Shown: positions 24,762 through 35,772, numbered from the stretch's first letter. The stretch: 64,000 nt of DNA from Pseudomonas japonica (GCF_013522925.1 NZ_JAAMQU010000014.1:1-64000); one strand, 5' to 3'. The notes: a model not told the origin generated them from the sequence alone. A program made the numbers and translations.

Positions 24762-25703
24762 ATGGATGCCAACGCCCTCCTCCAATTGCGCCAGTGCCTG
24801 CAGGCCACTCTCGCTGCGCCGCCGGCCGAGGCTCAGCGATTGCTGCACGGGCGTGGGCGCCGCTACCCGGGGCTGGAACAGGTGACCGTGGACTGGCTCG
24901 AAGGTGTGCTGCAGGTCACGCTGTTCAAGGCGCTGGAAGGCAACAGCCGTGAGTGCCTGCTGGCCCTGTTGCACGAAACAGCGGCCTCTGCCCAGTGGTT
25001 GGCGGCAGGGCTGGACGGGCTGTTATTGCAGGAGCGATACCTGGACGGCAGCCCTTCCACATGGGTTGCCGGCGGCGCCACTGGCCCTCGGCTGGTACAC
25101 GAAGACGGCCTGGCCTACTGGATCGACCCGGGGCGGGCCCAGAACAGCGGTTTCTTCCTGGACATGTGCGAGGGGCATCGGTGGGTACGCAGTCACGCCG
25201 CGGGCAAGCGTGTACTCAACCTGTTTGCTTATACCTGCGCATTTTCCGTGGTCGCCCTCGCGGGTGGCGCAAGCAGCGTGGTGAACCTGGACATGTCCAG
25301 CCCGGCGCTGGCACGCGGCCGGGACAACCACCGCGCCAACGGCCATGCCCTGGACACCGTCACGTTCCTGCCCCACGACCTGTTCAAATCCTGGGGGAAG
25401 GTGGCCCGGCAAGGGCCGTACGACCTGATCATCATGGACCCACCCTCTTTTCAGCGCGGGAGTTTCATCCTTACCCGCGACTACCCCAAGGTCATGCGCA
25501 AGCTCCAGGGGCTGCTAACACCCCACGGGGAAGTGCTGGCGTGCCTGAACGACCCGGCGCTGCCTGCCTCGTTCTTGCTGGATGCCATGGCCATAGAGGC
25601 GCCGGCGCTGGAATTCGTCGAGCGCCTGGCAAACCCCGAAGCGTTCGCCGACATCGACCCGCAGGCTGGGCTCAAGGTACTGGTGTTCCGCCGCCGCGAT
25701 TGA
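24762..25703 (+). CDS. class I SAM-dependent methyltransferase (RlmI/RlmK-like)
   Basis: 313 aa. After an N-terminal region of about 110 residues comes a Rossmann methyltransferase domain: QNSGFFLDM near 127 and NLFAYTCAFSVVAL near 150 (SAM site), NLDMSSPALARGRDN near 174, and the catalytic-type DPPSFQ near 227. This block order is that of the RlmI/RlmK rRNA methyltransferases, but the PUA domain of RlmI is absent, so the substrate remains open. Start ATG 24762 chosen because upstream codons overlap the divergent gene; a TAGAAT box at 24725-24730 may be its -10. Confidence 0.85.
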   Translation: MDANALLQLRQCLQATLAAPPAEAQRLLHGRGRRYPGLEQVTVDWLEGVLQVTLFKALEGNSRECLLALLHETAASAQWLAAGLDGLLLQERYLDGSPSTWVAGGATGPRLVHEDGLAYWIDPGRAQNSGFFLDMCEGHRWVRSHAAGKRVLNLFAYTCAFSVVALAGGASSVVNLDMSSPALARGRDNHRANGHALDTVTFLPHDLFKSWGKVARQGPYDLIIMDPPSFQRGSFILTRDYPKVMRKLQGLLTPHGEVLACLNDPALPASFLLDAMAIEAPALEFVERLANPEAFADIDPQAGLKVLVFRRRD

Positions 25704-25811
25704 CGAGCAAAGTGCAAAGCACGCTATTCATTTTCTGAAGGGGCGGCCGATACAGCTGGCACAAGCGACACGCTTATCCATTTTTTCGTTATCAGGCCTG
25801 CCAGCCCCCTT

Positions 25812-28073
25812 ATGAGCTTTCCACCGATCAACCGGCTATTGCCCCCACGCTGCATCCAGCGGGGTATCTTCCTGCTTCCGCTGGGGATACTGCTCGTTGC
25901 GGTGGTGCTGGCCTGGTGCATAGGGCACCTTGACGTACGCCACGCCAAGCGCGAGATGCGCGCCGACGTGCGGCTACAGTTGGGCGCGATCAGTGCCCAG
26001 GCTCAAAGCCAGGTGCGCTCGGCCTTCAGCGAGACCGAAGGGCTGGCGCAGTTGATTGGCATCGATGGCGACATCAGCCCCCAGCGCTTCGCTGGCATGG
26101 TGCGGCAGGTGATCAACGTGCTGCCTTATCTCAGCCACATTGCGCTTGCCCCGCAAGACGTTGTGCGCGACGTGTACCCGCGCGAAGGCAACGAAGACGT
26201 GATCGGCCTGGATTTCCGTACCGTGGCCGATCAATTCAAGCTGCTGGAGCAGTCTCGCCAGGCGCGGCAGAGCGTGCTCGCCGGGCCGCTGGAGCTTCAC
26301 CAGGGCGGGCGGGCCTTGGTGTATCGTCGGCCGGTATTTACCACCGGTCATCTGGGCAAGATCCAGTACTGGGGCACTTTGTCGGTGGTGGCGCGGGTGG
26401 ATGGCTTGCTCGAAGCCGCTGACATCACGAACCAGGCCGACCTGGACATCGCCCTGCGGGGCCAGGACGGGCTGGGCAAGGATGGCGCCATGATCTGGGG
26501 TGACCCGGCGCTGTTCCAGGGCCATAACGTATTTACCGACATCGAGGTACCCGGTGGCCACTGGCAGATCGCGGCCAGGCCCCGGGGCGGATGGCCGGCG
26601 GTGGGCCTGATGGATTCACGCCTGTTCATCCTCTGCCTGAGCGCCGGGCTATTGCTGTCGTTGTTCTGTGCCCAGCTTGCACGTGGCCACTTGCTCTTGA
26701 GCCGCCGCAACCACGACCTCAAGCGCGAGGTCAGCGAACGTCAGCAGGCCGAAGCCGAGCTGGCGCGCATCGCTCACTTCGACAACGTGACCCACCTGCC
26801 CAATCGCGTGCTGTTCAGGCAGCGGCTCGATCACGCCGTGGCCGCGGGGGCCGAGACCGGCGGCTTTGCGGTGCTGCTGCTGGATATCGACGGGTTCAAG
26901 GTGATCAACGATACCTTGGGCCACGCCCTGGGCGATCTGCTGCTGTACCAGGCCACTCAGCGCCTGGCTCAGCACATCCGCCCTGACGACACCCTTGCCC
27001 GCCTGGGCGGCGACGAGTTCGGCTTCATTCTCGAGCACCTGGGAGATCCGGCCCAGGCCGCACCCATTGTGCAGCGGCTGGTCAATGCGATGCAGCAACC
27101 GTTCGATCTGGACAGCAATGCCGCACTGGTCTCGGCCAGCGTTGGCGTGGCGTTGTATCCACTGGACGGCCACAGCGCGGCGGATTTGTTGCGCCATGCC
27201 GATACGGCGATGTACAGCGCCAAGGAAGCGGGCCGCAACGACTATCACTTCTACCAGCCGGCGATGACATCAGTCATCCATGAGCGCGTGGTGCTGGAAC
27301 ACGCCCTGCGCCGGGCCTTGACCCACGAAGAGTTTGAGGTGTGGTACCAGCCCAAGGTGTGCTTGCGCACCAGTGCCATTGCCGGCGCCGAGGCATTGCT
27401 GCGCTGGCGTGACCCGGTGCAGGGCATGGTCTTCCCGGATGTATTCATACCCGTGGCCGAGCGCACCGGGCTGATCATTCCCATTGGCGTGTGGGTGCTC
27501 GGCGAAGTGTGTCGCCAGCAGCGGGCTTGGCGCGAACAGGGTGTTTTCGAGGGGCAGGTCGCGATCAACGTGGCGGCTCCGCAGATCGACCGCAGCGATT
27601 TCGTGGCCAGCGTTCGCGCAGCCCTCGAGCATAACCGGCTACCGGCCGCCGCGCTGGAAGTGGAAGTCACCGAAAGCCTGCTGATGGAAAGCCAGGAGCG
27701 GGCGTGCGAGGTATTGGCCCAGCTGCAAGCGCTGGGTGTACGCACGGCCATCGACGATTTTGGCACTGGGCATTCGTCCCTCGCCTACCTCAAGCTGTTG
27801 CCGGTCGACCATTTGAAGATCGACCGCGCATTTATCCGCGACCTGCCGGCCGATCGCACCTACGGGGCGATTACCGAAGCGATCATTGCCTTGGGCGATG
27901 CCTTGCAGTTTCACGTGACCGCCGAGGGGGTGGAAACCGCCGAACAGATGGAATTCCTCTGCCAGGCAGGCTGCGGCTACGGCCAAGGCTATTATTTCGG
28001 GCGCCCCATGCCCGCCGAGGCCTTCGAAGCCTGGGTGGCCCAGCGGCAGCAAAGCGCCGCGCTTAGCCGCTGA
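25812..28073 (+). CDS. membrane CHASE-GGDEF-EAL cyclic-di-GMP protein
   Basis: 753 aa. Membrane helix at about 18-38, periplasmic CHASE domain (about 75-255; includes LAPQDVVRDVYPREGNEDVIGLDF), second helix about 267-288, then GGDEF (motif intact at 399-403, LARLGGDEF) and EAL (527-529, AEALLRWRDP, with DDFGTGHSSLAYLK and AEGVET). Both enzymatic halves look active. CHASE domains sense small molecules outside the membrane; the ligand is unknown. Single gene, flanked downstream by a hairpin and then the mtl operon on the same strand. Confidence 0.93.
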   Translation: MSFPPINRLLPPRCIQRGIFLLPLGILLVAVVLAWCIGHLDVRHAKREMRADVRLQLGAISAQAQSQVRSAFSETEGLAQLIGIDGDISPQRFAGMVRQVINVLPYLSHIALAPQDVVRDVYPREGNEDVIGLDFRTVADQFKLLEQSRQARQSVLAGPLELHQGGRALVYRRPVFTTGHLGKIQYWGTLSVVARVDGLLEAADITNQADLDIALRGQDGLGKDGAMIWGDPALFQGHNVFTDIEVPGGHWQIAARPRGGWPAVGLMDSRLFILCLSAGLLLSLFCAQLARGHLLLSRRNHDLKREVSERQQAEAELARIAHFDNVTHLPNRVLFRQRLDHAVAAGAETGGFAVLLLDIDGFKVINDTLGHALGDLLLYQATQRLAQHIRPDDTLARLGGDEFGFILEHLGDPAQAAPIVQRLVNAMQQPFDLDSNAALVSASVGVALYPLDGHSAADLLRHADTAMYSAKEAGRNDYHFYQPAMTSVIHERVVLEHALRRALTHEEFEVWYQPKVCLRTSAIAGAEALLRWRDPVQGMVFPDVFIPVAERTGLIIPIGVWVLGEVCRQQRAWREQGVFEGQVAINVAAPQIDRSDFVASVRAALEHNRLPAAALEVEVTESLLMESQERACEVLAQLQALGVRTAIDDFGTGHSSLAYLKLLPVDHLKIDRAFIRDLPADRTYGAITEAIIALGDALQFHVTAEGVETAEQMEFLCQAGCGYGQGYYFGRPMPAEAFEAWVAQRQQSAALSR

Positions 28074-28116
28074 CAGGCGCTGGGGAACCAGGCGGCCCGT
28101 TCGCAGCCTCCGCCCA

Positions 28117-28193
28117 CCCCTACAGAGGTAGGGGGCCTTGTAGGACCAGGTGAAACCCGGGAATAACCGGCGCACCTTGCTTCCCGAGTTTCA
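28117..28193 (+). terminator. two hairpins after the CHASE-GGDEF-EAL gene
   Basis: Hairpin 1: CCCCTAC 28117-28123 with GTAGGGG 28128-28134, loop of four. Hairpin 2: TGAAACCCGGG 28151-28161 with CCCGAGTTTCA 28183-28193, one G-T mismatch. Neither has a clear T-run. They probably insulate the mtl promoter from the upstream gene. Confidence 0.5.
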
Positions 28194-28244
28194 CTCGGCC
28201 CACACCCACTGCAAAAAAGTATCAGTCTGCGTGCTCGCCCGGCG

Positions 28245-28273
28245 TTGTTTCCTGAACGAGGCGGGAGTGTAAT
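28245..28273 (+). promoter_or_regulatory. candidate mtl operon promoter
   Basis: TTGTTT (28245-28250), 17-base spacer, TGTAAT (28268-28273). The -10 is good and the -35 poor, which fits an activator-dependent promoter; in P. fluorescens the operon is activated by the AraC-type MtlR (known). A leader of about 75 bases would precede mtlE. An A-rich patch at 28211-28221 lies just upstream. Confidence 0.5.
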
Positions 28274-28356
28274 CGTTGCAGGCATACGCCCCCGCTTCCT
28301 TGCGGACAAAAAAAACAATAACCGGCCCCGGCACGCCTGGGCCAGAGGAGAGCACG

Positions 28357-29685
<1,329 letters not shown>

Positions 29686-29700
29686 TCATTACCTTCCCAT

Positions 29701-29729
29701 GGGGGCCCTGCCACAGGCTTCTGGCCCCC
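29701..29729 (+). promoter_or_regulatory. intercistronic hairpin between mtlE and mtlF
   Basis: GGGGGCC at 29701-29707 pairs with GGCCCCC at 29723-29729, 15 bases after the mtlE stop, with no T-run. Similar hairpins after binding-protein genes of ABC operons stabilise the upstream message or cause partial termination, so binding protein is made in excess (inference by analogy). Confidence 0.6.
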
Positions 29730-29752
29730 CGGGTTTATCAAGGTACGCGATC

Positions 29753-30679
29753 ATGACTGTATCTACCCTCAAGGCCGACCTGGCGACCCCTCGCCAGCCC
29801 AACCGTCGCCTGTTCCGCAACCCTGGCTGGTTCCTCGTCAGCCCCTCGGTCATCCTCCTGCTGCTGTGGATGATCGTACCCTTGGCGATGACCGTGTATT
29901 TTTCGCTCATCCGCTACAACCTGCTGTACCCCGGCGAAAATGCCTTCGTGGGGCTGGAGAATTTCAGCTTCTTCCTCACCGACAGCGGCTTCCTGCCGGG
30001 CGCCTGGAACACCGTGGTGCTGGTGGGCAGCGTGTTGCTCATCAGCGTGGTAGGCGGCGTGCTGATCGCGGCCCTGCTCGAAGCCAGCGACTTCATCGGC
30101 CGTGGTGTGGTGAGGGTGATGCTGATATCACCGTTCTTCATCATGCCCACCGTAGGTGCGCTGGTGTTCAAGAACCTTATTTTCCACCCGGTGTCGGGCA
30201 TTCTCGCCGCGGTGTGGAAATTCTTCGGCGCCGAGCCGGTGGACTGGCTCGCGAACTACCCGTTGCTGTCCATCATCATCATTGTGGCGTGGCAATGGCT
30301 GCCCTTCGCGATCCTCATTCTGATGACCGCCATGCAGTCGCTGGACCAGGAGCAGAAAGAAGCCGCACGGCTCGACGGCGCCGGCCCACTGGCGATCTTC
30401 TGGCACCTTACCCTGCCCCACCTGGCGCGGCCCGTGGCCGTGGTGGTGATGATCGAGACCATCTTCCTGCTGTCGGTGTTCGCCGAAATCTTCACCACCA
30501 CCAATGGCGGCCCGGGCTTTGCGTCGACCAACCTGGCGTACCTGATCTACAACCAGGCCCTGGTGCAATTTGACGTGGGCATGGCTTCGGCCGGCGGCCT
30601 GATCGCCGTGCTGATTGCCAACATCGCCGCCATCGTGCTGGTTCGCATGATCGGCAAAAACCTGACCGACAAGGGCTGA
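29753..30679 (+). CDS. mtlF: polyol ABC transporter permease (MalF-like)
   Basis: 308 aa inner-membrane protein with about six helices (first at about 33-55) and the EAA loop (EQKEAARLDGAGPLAIFWHLTLPHL near 200-225) that contacts the ATPase. ATG 29753 chosen over an upstream in-frame start at 29699 inside the intercistronic hairpin; AAGG lies 9 bases before it. Pairs with MtlG to form the pore for mannitol, sorbitol and arabitol. Confidence 0.93.
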   Translation: MTVSTLKADLATPRQPNRRLFRNPGWFLVSPSVILLLLWMIVPLAMTVYFSLIRYNLLYPGENAFVGLENFSFFLTDSGFLPGAWNTVVLVGSVLLISVVGGVLIAALLEASDFIGRGVVRVMLISPFFIMPTVGALVFKNLIFHPVSGILAAVWKFFGAEPVDWLANYPLLSIIIIVAWQWLPFAILILMTAMQSLDQEQKEAARLDGAGPLAIFWHLTLPHLARPVAVVVMIETIFLLSVFAEIFTTTNGGPGFASTNLAYLIYNQALVQFDVGMASAGGLIAVLIANIAAIVLVRMIGKNLTDKG

Positions 30680-30689
30680 GGCCACCGCC

Positions 30690-31523
30690 ATGACTACCCT
30701 CAAACAAACCCGTCGGCTGCAAAGCATCGCGCTGGGATCGCTGTCCTGGCTGATCGCGGCGCTGATCTTCTTCCCGATCTTCTGGATGGTGCTTACCAGT
30801 TTCAAGACCGAGCTGGACGCCTTCGCTACGCCGCCGCAGCTGTTCTTCACGCCAACGCTGGAGAACTACCTGCACATTCAAGAGCGCAGCGATTACTTCC
30901 ATTTCGCCTGGAACTCCGTGGTGATTTCCTTCAGCGCCACCCTTCTGAGCATGCTGATCGCAGTGCCGGCGGCCTACTCCATGGCCTTCTACGAAACCAA
31001 ACGCACCCGCAAGACCCTGCTGTGGATGCTCTCCACCAAAATGCTGCCACCGGTGGGTGTACTGATGCCCATCTACCTGTTGGCCAAAGGCGCCGGCCTG
31101 CTGGATACCCAGCTGGGGCTGATCATTATCTACACCCTGGTGAACCTGCCGATCGTGGTGTGGATGGTGTACACCTACTTCAAGGACATCCCCAAGGACA
31201 TCCTCGAAGCCGCTCGGCTGGACGGCGCCACACTGCTGCAGGAAATGGCGCGGGTGCTGTTGCCCATTGCCAAGGGCGGGCTGGCCTCTACCGTGCTGCT
31301 GTCGCTGATCCTGTGCTGGAACGAGGCGTTCTGGTCGCTCAACCTCACCAGCTCACAGGCGGCGCCGCTCACCGCCCTGATCGCCTCCTACTCCAGCCCC
31401 GAAGGCCTGTTCTGGGCCAAGTTGTCCGCGGTTTCTACCCTGGCCTGCGCGCCCATCCTGATTTTCGGCTGGATCAGCCAGAAACAACTCGTGCGCGGCC
31501 TGTCGTTCGGCGCAGTCAAATAA
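30690..31523 (+). CDS. mtlG: polyol ABC transporter permease (MalG-like)
   Basis: 277 aa, six predicted helices, with the EAA loop DILEAARLDGATLLQEMARVLLPIAKGG near 169-196 and the typical C-terminal KQLVRGLSFGAVK. Second permease of the mtl transporter. It follows mtlF by 10 bases and precedes mtlK by 16, so the three are one transcription unit. Confidence 0.94.
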   Translation: MTTLKQTRRLQSIALGSLSWLIAALIFFPIFWMVLTSFKTELDAFATPPQLFFTPTLENYLHIQERSDYFHFAWNSVVISFSATLLSMLIAVPAAYSMAFYETKRTRKTLLWMLSTKMLPPVGVLMPIYLLAKGAGLLDTQLGLIIIYTLVNLPIVVWMVYTYFKDIPKDILEAARLDGATLLQEMARVLLPIAKGGLASTVLLSLILCWNEAFWSLNLTSSQAAPLTALIASYSSPEGLFWAKLSAVSTLACAPILIFGWISQKQLVRGLSFGAVK

Positions 31524-31539
31524 CAAGAAGGAGCCTGTC

Positions 31540-32643
31540 ATGGCGACGTTGAAAGTACGCAATCTGAAAAAAGGCTTCGAAGACCTGCAAATCATCAAGG
31601 GCATCGACCTGGAGGTGCGCGACCGCGAGTTCGTGGTGTTCGTAGGCCCGTCGGGCTGTGGCAAGTCCACGCTGCTGCGGCTGATCGCCGGGCTGGAGGA
31701 CGTAAGCAGCGGGCAGATCGAGCTGGACGGGCGTGACATCACCGAGGTCACCCCGGCCAAGCGCGACCTGGCCATGGTATTTCAGACCTACGCACTGTAC
31801 CCGCACATGAGCGTGCGCAAAAACCTCTCCTTTGCCTTGGACCTGGCCGGCCAACCCAAGCAGGACATCGACCGCAAGGTGAATGAAGCCGCGCGAATCC
31901 TCGAGCTGCAGCCCTTGCTGGAGCGCAAGCCCAAGCAGCTGTCCGGGGGCCAGCGCCAGCGCGTGGCCATCGGCCGTGCGATCGTGCGCAACCCGAAGAT
32001 CTTCCTGTTCGACGAACCGCTTTCCAACCTCGATGCCGCCCTGCGGGTACAGATGCGCCTGGAGTTGTCGCGCCTGCACAAGGAACTGCAGGCCACCATG
32101 ATCTACGTGACCCATGATCAGGTAGAAGCCATGACCCTGGCTGACAAGGTGGTGGTACTGAACGCTGGCCGCGTGGAGCAGGTAGGTTCGCCGCTGGAGC
32201 TCTATCACCACCCGGCAAACCTGTTTGTGGCGGGCTTTTTGGGTACGCCAAAAATGGGCTTCCTCAAGGGCCAGGTGAGCCAGGTGTTCAACGACGGCTG
32301 TGAAGTGCTGCTCGATGCCGGTACCCGTATCACCCTGCCACGCACAGGCCCGGGCCTGGCCGAAGGCAGCCCGGTGACCGTGGGCATTCGACCGGAGCAC
32401 CTTGAGCTGGCCCAACCGGGCCAGTGCCAACTCAGCGTGGTGGCTGACGTAAGCGAGCGCCTGGGCAGCGATACCTATTGCCACGTGCGTACCGATGCCA
32501 GTGAGCCCTTGACCCTGCGCATTCGTGGTGACCTCAGCAGCCAATATGGCCAGCGGCTGAGCCTGCACCTCGATGCCCAGTATTGCCACCTGTTCGACGC
32601 CAACGGCCTGGCCGTGGCGAACCCTATGCGCGCGGCCGCCTGA
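31540..32643 (+). CDS. mtlK: polyol ABC transporter ATP-binding protein (MalK-like)
   Basis: 367 aa. Walker A GPSGCGKST at about 36-44, Q-loop VFQTYALYPHM, signature LSGGQRQR near 134-141, Walker B IFLFDEPLSNLDA near 153-165 and H-loop THDQ, followed by a C-terminal TOBE/MalK-type regulatory domain (about 240-367; SPVTVGIRPEHLEL). Energises MtlFG. GGAG ribosome site before ATG 31540. Confidence 0.95.
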   Translation: MATLKVRNLKKGFEDLQIIKGIDLEVRDREFVVFVGPSGCGKSTLLRLIAGLEDVSSGQIELDGRDITEVTPAKRDLAMVFQTYALYPHMSVRKNLSFALDLAGQPKQDIDRKVNEAARILELQPLLERKPKQLSGGQRQRVAIGRAIVRNPKIFLFDEPLSNLDAALRVQMRLELSRLHKELQATMIYVTHDQVEAMTLADKVVVLNAGRVEQVGSPLELYHHPANLFVAGFLGTPKMGFLKGQVSQVFNDGCEVLLDAGTRITLPRTGPGLAEGSPVTVGIRPEHLELAQPGQCQLSVVADVSERLGSDTYCHVRTDASEPLTLRIRGDLSSQYGQRLSLHLDAQYCHLFDANGLAVANPMRAAA

Positions 32644-32657
32644 CGTTCGGAGCCTTC

Positions 32658-34160
32658 ATGACCACTACCCCTCTCACGCTGCGCCTGGATGCACTGGACG
32701 ACCTCCCCGACGAGGTGAAACGCCCCTCCTACCAACCCGAGCTGCTGGTGCAAGGCATCGTTCACATTGGCGTAGGCGGTTTCCACCGCGCGCACCAGGC
32801 GTTTTATACCGATGCCCTGATGAATCAGGGCAAGGCGCTGGACTGGGCTATCTGCGGCGCAGGGCTGCGGGCCGAGGACCGCAAGGCCCGCGACGACCTT
32901 GCCGGGCAGGACTACTTCTTTACCTTGTTCGAGCTGGGTGACACCGACGACACCGAAGTGCGCGTGGTCGGCTCGATTCGAGACATGTTGCTGGCCGAAG
33001 AATCGCCGGAGGCGCTGATCACCCGCCTGGCCAGCCCGAACATTCGAATCGTGTCGCTCACGATCACCGAAGGCGGCTACTGCATCGACGACAGCACCGG
33101 CGAATTCATGGCCCATTTGCCGCTGATCCAGCATGACCTGGCCCATCCCGATACACCCAAGACCGTATTCGGCTTCCTTTGTGCAGCGCTGCAACGCCGG
33201 CGCGCGGTGGGCATTCGCCCGTTCACGGTGATGTCCTGCGATAACCTCCCGCACAACGGCCAGGTCGCCCGCAAGGCCTTGCTGGCCTTCGCCCGCCTGG
33301 CGGGAGATAACTATGGCGCTGGGCTCGCGCAGTGGATCGAGCAGCAGGTAGCCTTCCCTAATGCAATGGTGGACCGCATAACGCCAATGACCAGCGCCGC
33401 GCACCGGCAGCAGTTGCTGGAGCGTCACGGCATCGACGACGCCTGGCCGGTGGTGTGCGAGCCCTTCGTACAATGGGTGCTGGAAGACAACTTCTGCGAC
33501 GGCCGCCCGGCCTGGGAAGACGTGGGCGTGCAGTTCACCGAAGACGTGACGCCCTACGAAGAAATGAAGATCAAGCTGCTTAATGGCAGCCACCTGGCAC
33601 TGACCTACCTGGGCTTTTTGCGCGGCTACCGCTTCGTTCACGACACCATGAACGACCCGCTGTTTGTGCAGTACATCCGCGACTACATGAACCTGGACGT
33701 CACGCCGCAACTGGCACCTGTGCCAGGCATCGACCTTACGGACTACAAAAACACCCTGATTGAACGCTTTTCCAACCAGGCCATTGCCGACCAGTTGGAA
33801 CGGGTGTGCTCCGACGGTTCGTCGAAATTCCCCAAGTTCACCGTACCCACGATCAACACACTGATCAGCGACGGTGGCGATTTGAACCGCGCGGCACTGG
33901 TGGTGGCTGCCTGGGCGCTGTACCTGCGGGGCGTGGACGAGAAAGGCCAACACTATGCCATTCCCGACCCTCGCGCCGAATTCTGCCAAAGCCTGGTAGC
34001 CGAAGATGACGGTCTGGCCGAGCGATTGCTGGGGGTGGTGGAAATCTTTGGCCAGCAGATCCCGGCATCGCCGGAATTCGTCGCAGCATTCGAGGCCCAA
34101 CTGCACCAGTTGCGTACCTACGGCGTTGAAGGCGCGTTGCGCGCATTGGTGACCCTGTGA
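32658..34160 (+). CDS. mtlD: mannitol 2-dehydrogenase
   Basis: 500 aa polyol-specific long-chain dehydrogenase oxidising D-mannitol to D-fructose (and arabitol to xylulose) with NAD+. N-terminal Rossmann part with HIGVGGFHRAHQAFY near 36-50; C-terminal domain with the catalytic-type Lys in KIKLLNGSHLALTYLG near 305-320. ATG 32658 follows the mtlK stop by 14 bases; the frame extends upstream into mtlK but the family starts near here (P. fluorescens enzyme is about 493 aa). Confidence 0.94.
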   Translation: MTTTPLTLRLDALDDLPDEVKRPSYQPELLVQGIVHIGVGGFHRAHQAFYTDALMNQGKALDWAICGAGLRAEDRKARDDLAGQDYFFTLFELGDTDDTEVRVVGSIRDMLLAEESPEALITRLASPNIRIVSLTITEGGYCIDDSTGEFMAHLPLIQHDLAHPDTPKTVFGFLCAALQRRRAVGIRPFTVMSCDNLPHNGQVARKALLAFARLAGDNYGAGLAQWIEQQVAFPNAMVDRITPMTSAAHRQQLLERHGIDDAWPVVCEPFVQWVLEDNFCDGRPAWEDVGVQFTEDVTPYEEMKIKLLNGSHLALTYLGFLRGYRFVHDTMNDPLFVQYIRDYMNLDVTPQLAPVPGIDLTDYKNTLIERFSNQAIADQLERVCSDGSSKFPKFTVPTINTLISDGGDLNRAALVVAAWALYLRGVDEKGQHYAIPDPRAEFCQSLVAEDDGLAERLLGVVEIFGQQIPASPEFVAAFEAQLHQLRTYGVEGALRALVTL

Positions 34161-34170
34161 GGAGAGCGGC

Positions 34171-35643
34171 ATGTTTCTAGGGATTGATTGCGGAACCCAA
34201 GGCACAAAGGCATTGGTGCTCGATGCCGCGAGCGGGCAAGTGCTGGGGCGTGGCGCCGCAGAGCATACGCTGGTGAATGAGCCCAACGGCCGCCGCGAGC
34301 AGGACCCGGCAGAGTGGGTGCAGGCATTGATTATCGCCTGCCGCCAGGCGCTCGCCGAATCGGGCGTGCCAGGGGCGGCCATTCAGGCGGTGGGGGTGTC
34401 GGGCCAACAACACGGCCTGGTACTGCTAGATGAACAAGGCGAGGTGCTGCGCCCGGCCAAATTATGGTGCGACACCGAAAGCACCCCTGAAAACGACCGC
34501 TTGCTGGCCGAACTCGGTGGCAACCAAGGCTCGCTGGAGCGGCTGGGGTTGGCGATCGCGCCGGGCTATACCGTGTCCAAGCTGCTATGGACGCGGGAGC
34601 AATTCCCCGAGGTGTTCGAACGTGTCCGCAGCGTGCTCCTGCCTCATGACTATCTCAACTTCTGGCTGAGCGGCCAGCGCTGCAGCGAATACGGTGATGC
34701 GTCGGGGACCGGCTATTTCAATGTACGTGAACGCGCGTGGGACTACGCGCTGCTGGACCGCATCGACCCCAGCGGGCGCCTGCGGGCGGCGCTTCCCACG
34801 CTGGTCGAGGCGCGTCAGGCCATCGGGCTGGTGAGGCCTGAAGTGGCCGCGCAGTTAGGGATCAACCCCGAGGCGGTCGTGGCCAGCGGCGGCGGTGACA
34901 ATATGATGGCGGCCATCGGCACTGGGAACATCCAGCCCGGGCTGTTCACCATGAGCCTGGGATCTTCGGGCACGGTATATGGCTTTACCGAAACCCCGGT
35001 GGTGTGCGAAGAGCCCGCCGTGGCGACGTTCTGCTCGTCCTCGGGCGGCTGGCTGCCGTTGATCTGCACCATGAACCTTACCAACGTCACCAGTGCCGTG
35101 CGCGGCTTGTTCGGCCTGGACCTGGCTGCTTTCAACGACCAGGTTGCCCAGGCACCGATCGGGGCGGACGGCGTGTTGATGCTGCCATTCCTCAACGGTG
35201 AACGGGTGCCCGCCCTGCCCCATGCCACCGGCGCGCTATTGGGCTTGACCGCGACTAACCTGAACCCGGGCAACCTGTGCCGCGCGGCTGTCGAAGGCAC
35301 CACCTTCGGCCTGCGCTACGGCCTGGACCTGCTGCGTGCCGCTGGCATGCACAGCTCGGACATCCGCCTGGCCGGCGGGGGCGCGAAAAGCGCCGTGTGG
35401 CGGCAACTGGTGGCTGACGTAATGGCCACTCCGGTGATCTGTACCGTAGAGCCCGAGGCTGCGGCCCTTGGCGCGGCGATACAAGCGGCCTGGTGCGCGG
35501 GCGCGGGAGAACTACAAGCACTGTGCGAACGTTGCGTGCAGTTGGACGCCACTACCCGCTGCGAACCGCACCTGGAACACGTGGCGGCGTATCAGCCCGT
35601 TTACGAACGCTACCGCCAGCACATACTTTCGTTGGCAACATAG
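34171..35643 (+). CDS. mtlY: xylulokinase
   Basis: 490 aa FGGY carbohydrate kinase phosphorylating D-xylulose, so arabitol can enter the pentose phosphate route. N-terminal FLGIDCGTQGTKALVLD; GVSGQQHGLVLLD near 76; the C-terminal ATP domain with MSLGSSGTVYG and RLAGGGAKSAVWRQLVADV near 392-410. Last gene here: the fructokinase mtlZ that follows in P. fluorescens is absent, and an inverted repeat closes the operon. Confidence 0.94.
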   Translation: MFLGIDCGTQGTKALVLDAASGQVLGRGAAEHTLVNEPNGRREQDPAEWVQALIIACRQALAESGVPGAAIQAVGVSGQQHGLVLLDEQGEVLRPAKLWCDTESTPENDRLLAELGGNQGSLERLGLAIAPGYTVSKLLWTREQFPEVFERVRSVLLPHDYLNFWLSGQRCSEYGDASGTGYFNVRERAWDYALLDRIDPSGRLRAALPTLVEARQAIGLVRPEVAAQLGINPEAVVASGGGDNMMAAIGTGNIQPGLFTMSLGSSGTVYGFTETPVVCEEPAVATFCSSSGGWLPLICTMNLTNVTSAVRGLFGLDLAAFNDQVAQAPIGADGVLMLPFLNGERVPALPHATGALLGLTATNLNPGNLCRAAVEGTTFGLRYGLDLLRAAGMHSSDIRLAGGGAKSAVWRQLVADVMATPVICTVEPEAAALGAAIQAAWCAGAGELQALCERCVQLDATTRCEPHLEHVAAYQPVYERYRQHILSLAT

Positions 35644-35647
35644 CGCT

Positions 35648-35700
35648 CGCAGGCTTCGCCTGATGGCCTGCCCCAGCTCCTGCACCCGGCGAGGCCTGCG
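35648..35700 (+). terminator. inverted repeat after the mtl operon
   Basis: CGCAGGCTTCGCC at 35648-35660 and GGCGAGGCCTGCG at 35688-35700 pair over 12 of 13 positions with a 27-base loop, 4 bases past the mtlY stop. No T-run. Probably the operon end; the palindrome also resembles REP-type elements. Confidence 0.55.
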
Positions 35701-35743
35701 AAACTCCTTCAACTAACAGCCAAGTAGCAAACTCCATCCGATA

Positions 35744-35772
35744 TTTACTTAATCGACTTCAGGCTCTATTCT
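35744..35772 (+). promoter_or_regulatory. candidate mvaT promoter
   Basis: TTTACT (35744-35749), exactly 17 bases, TATTCT (35767-35772), in a clearly AT-rich stretch (35730-35790). MvaT proteins bind AT-rich DNA, so self-repression here is plausible but not shown. Confidence 0.5.

Noticed and set aside
32475..34382. Long open minus-strand frame opposite mtlK-mtlD-mtlY
   Set aside because: Spans three real genes in antisense with His/Gln/Val-rich shadow composition and no motif.
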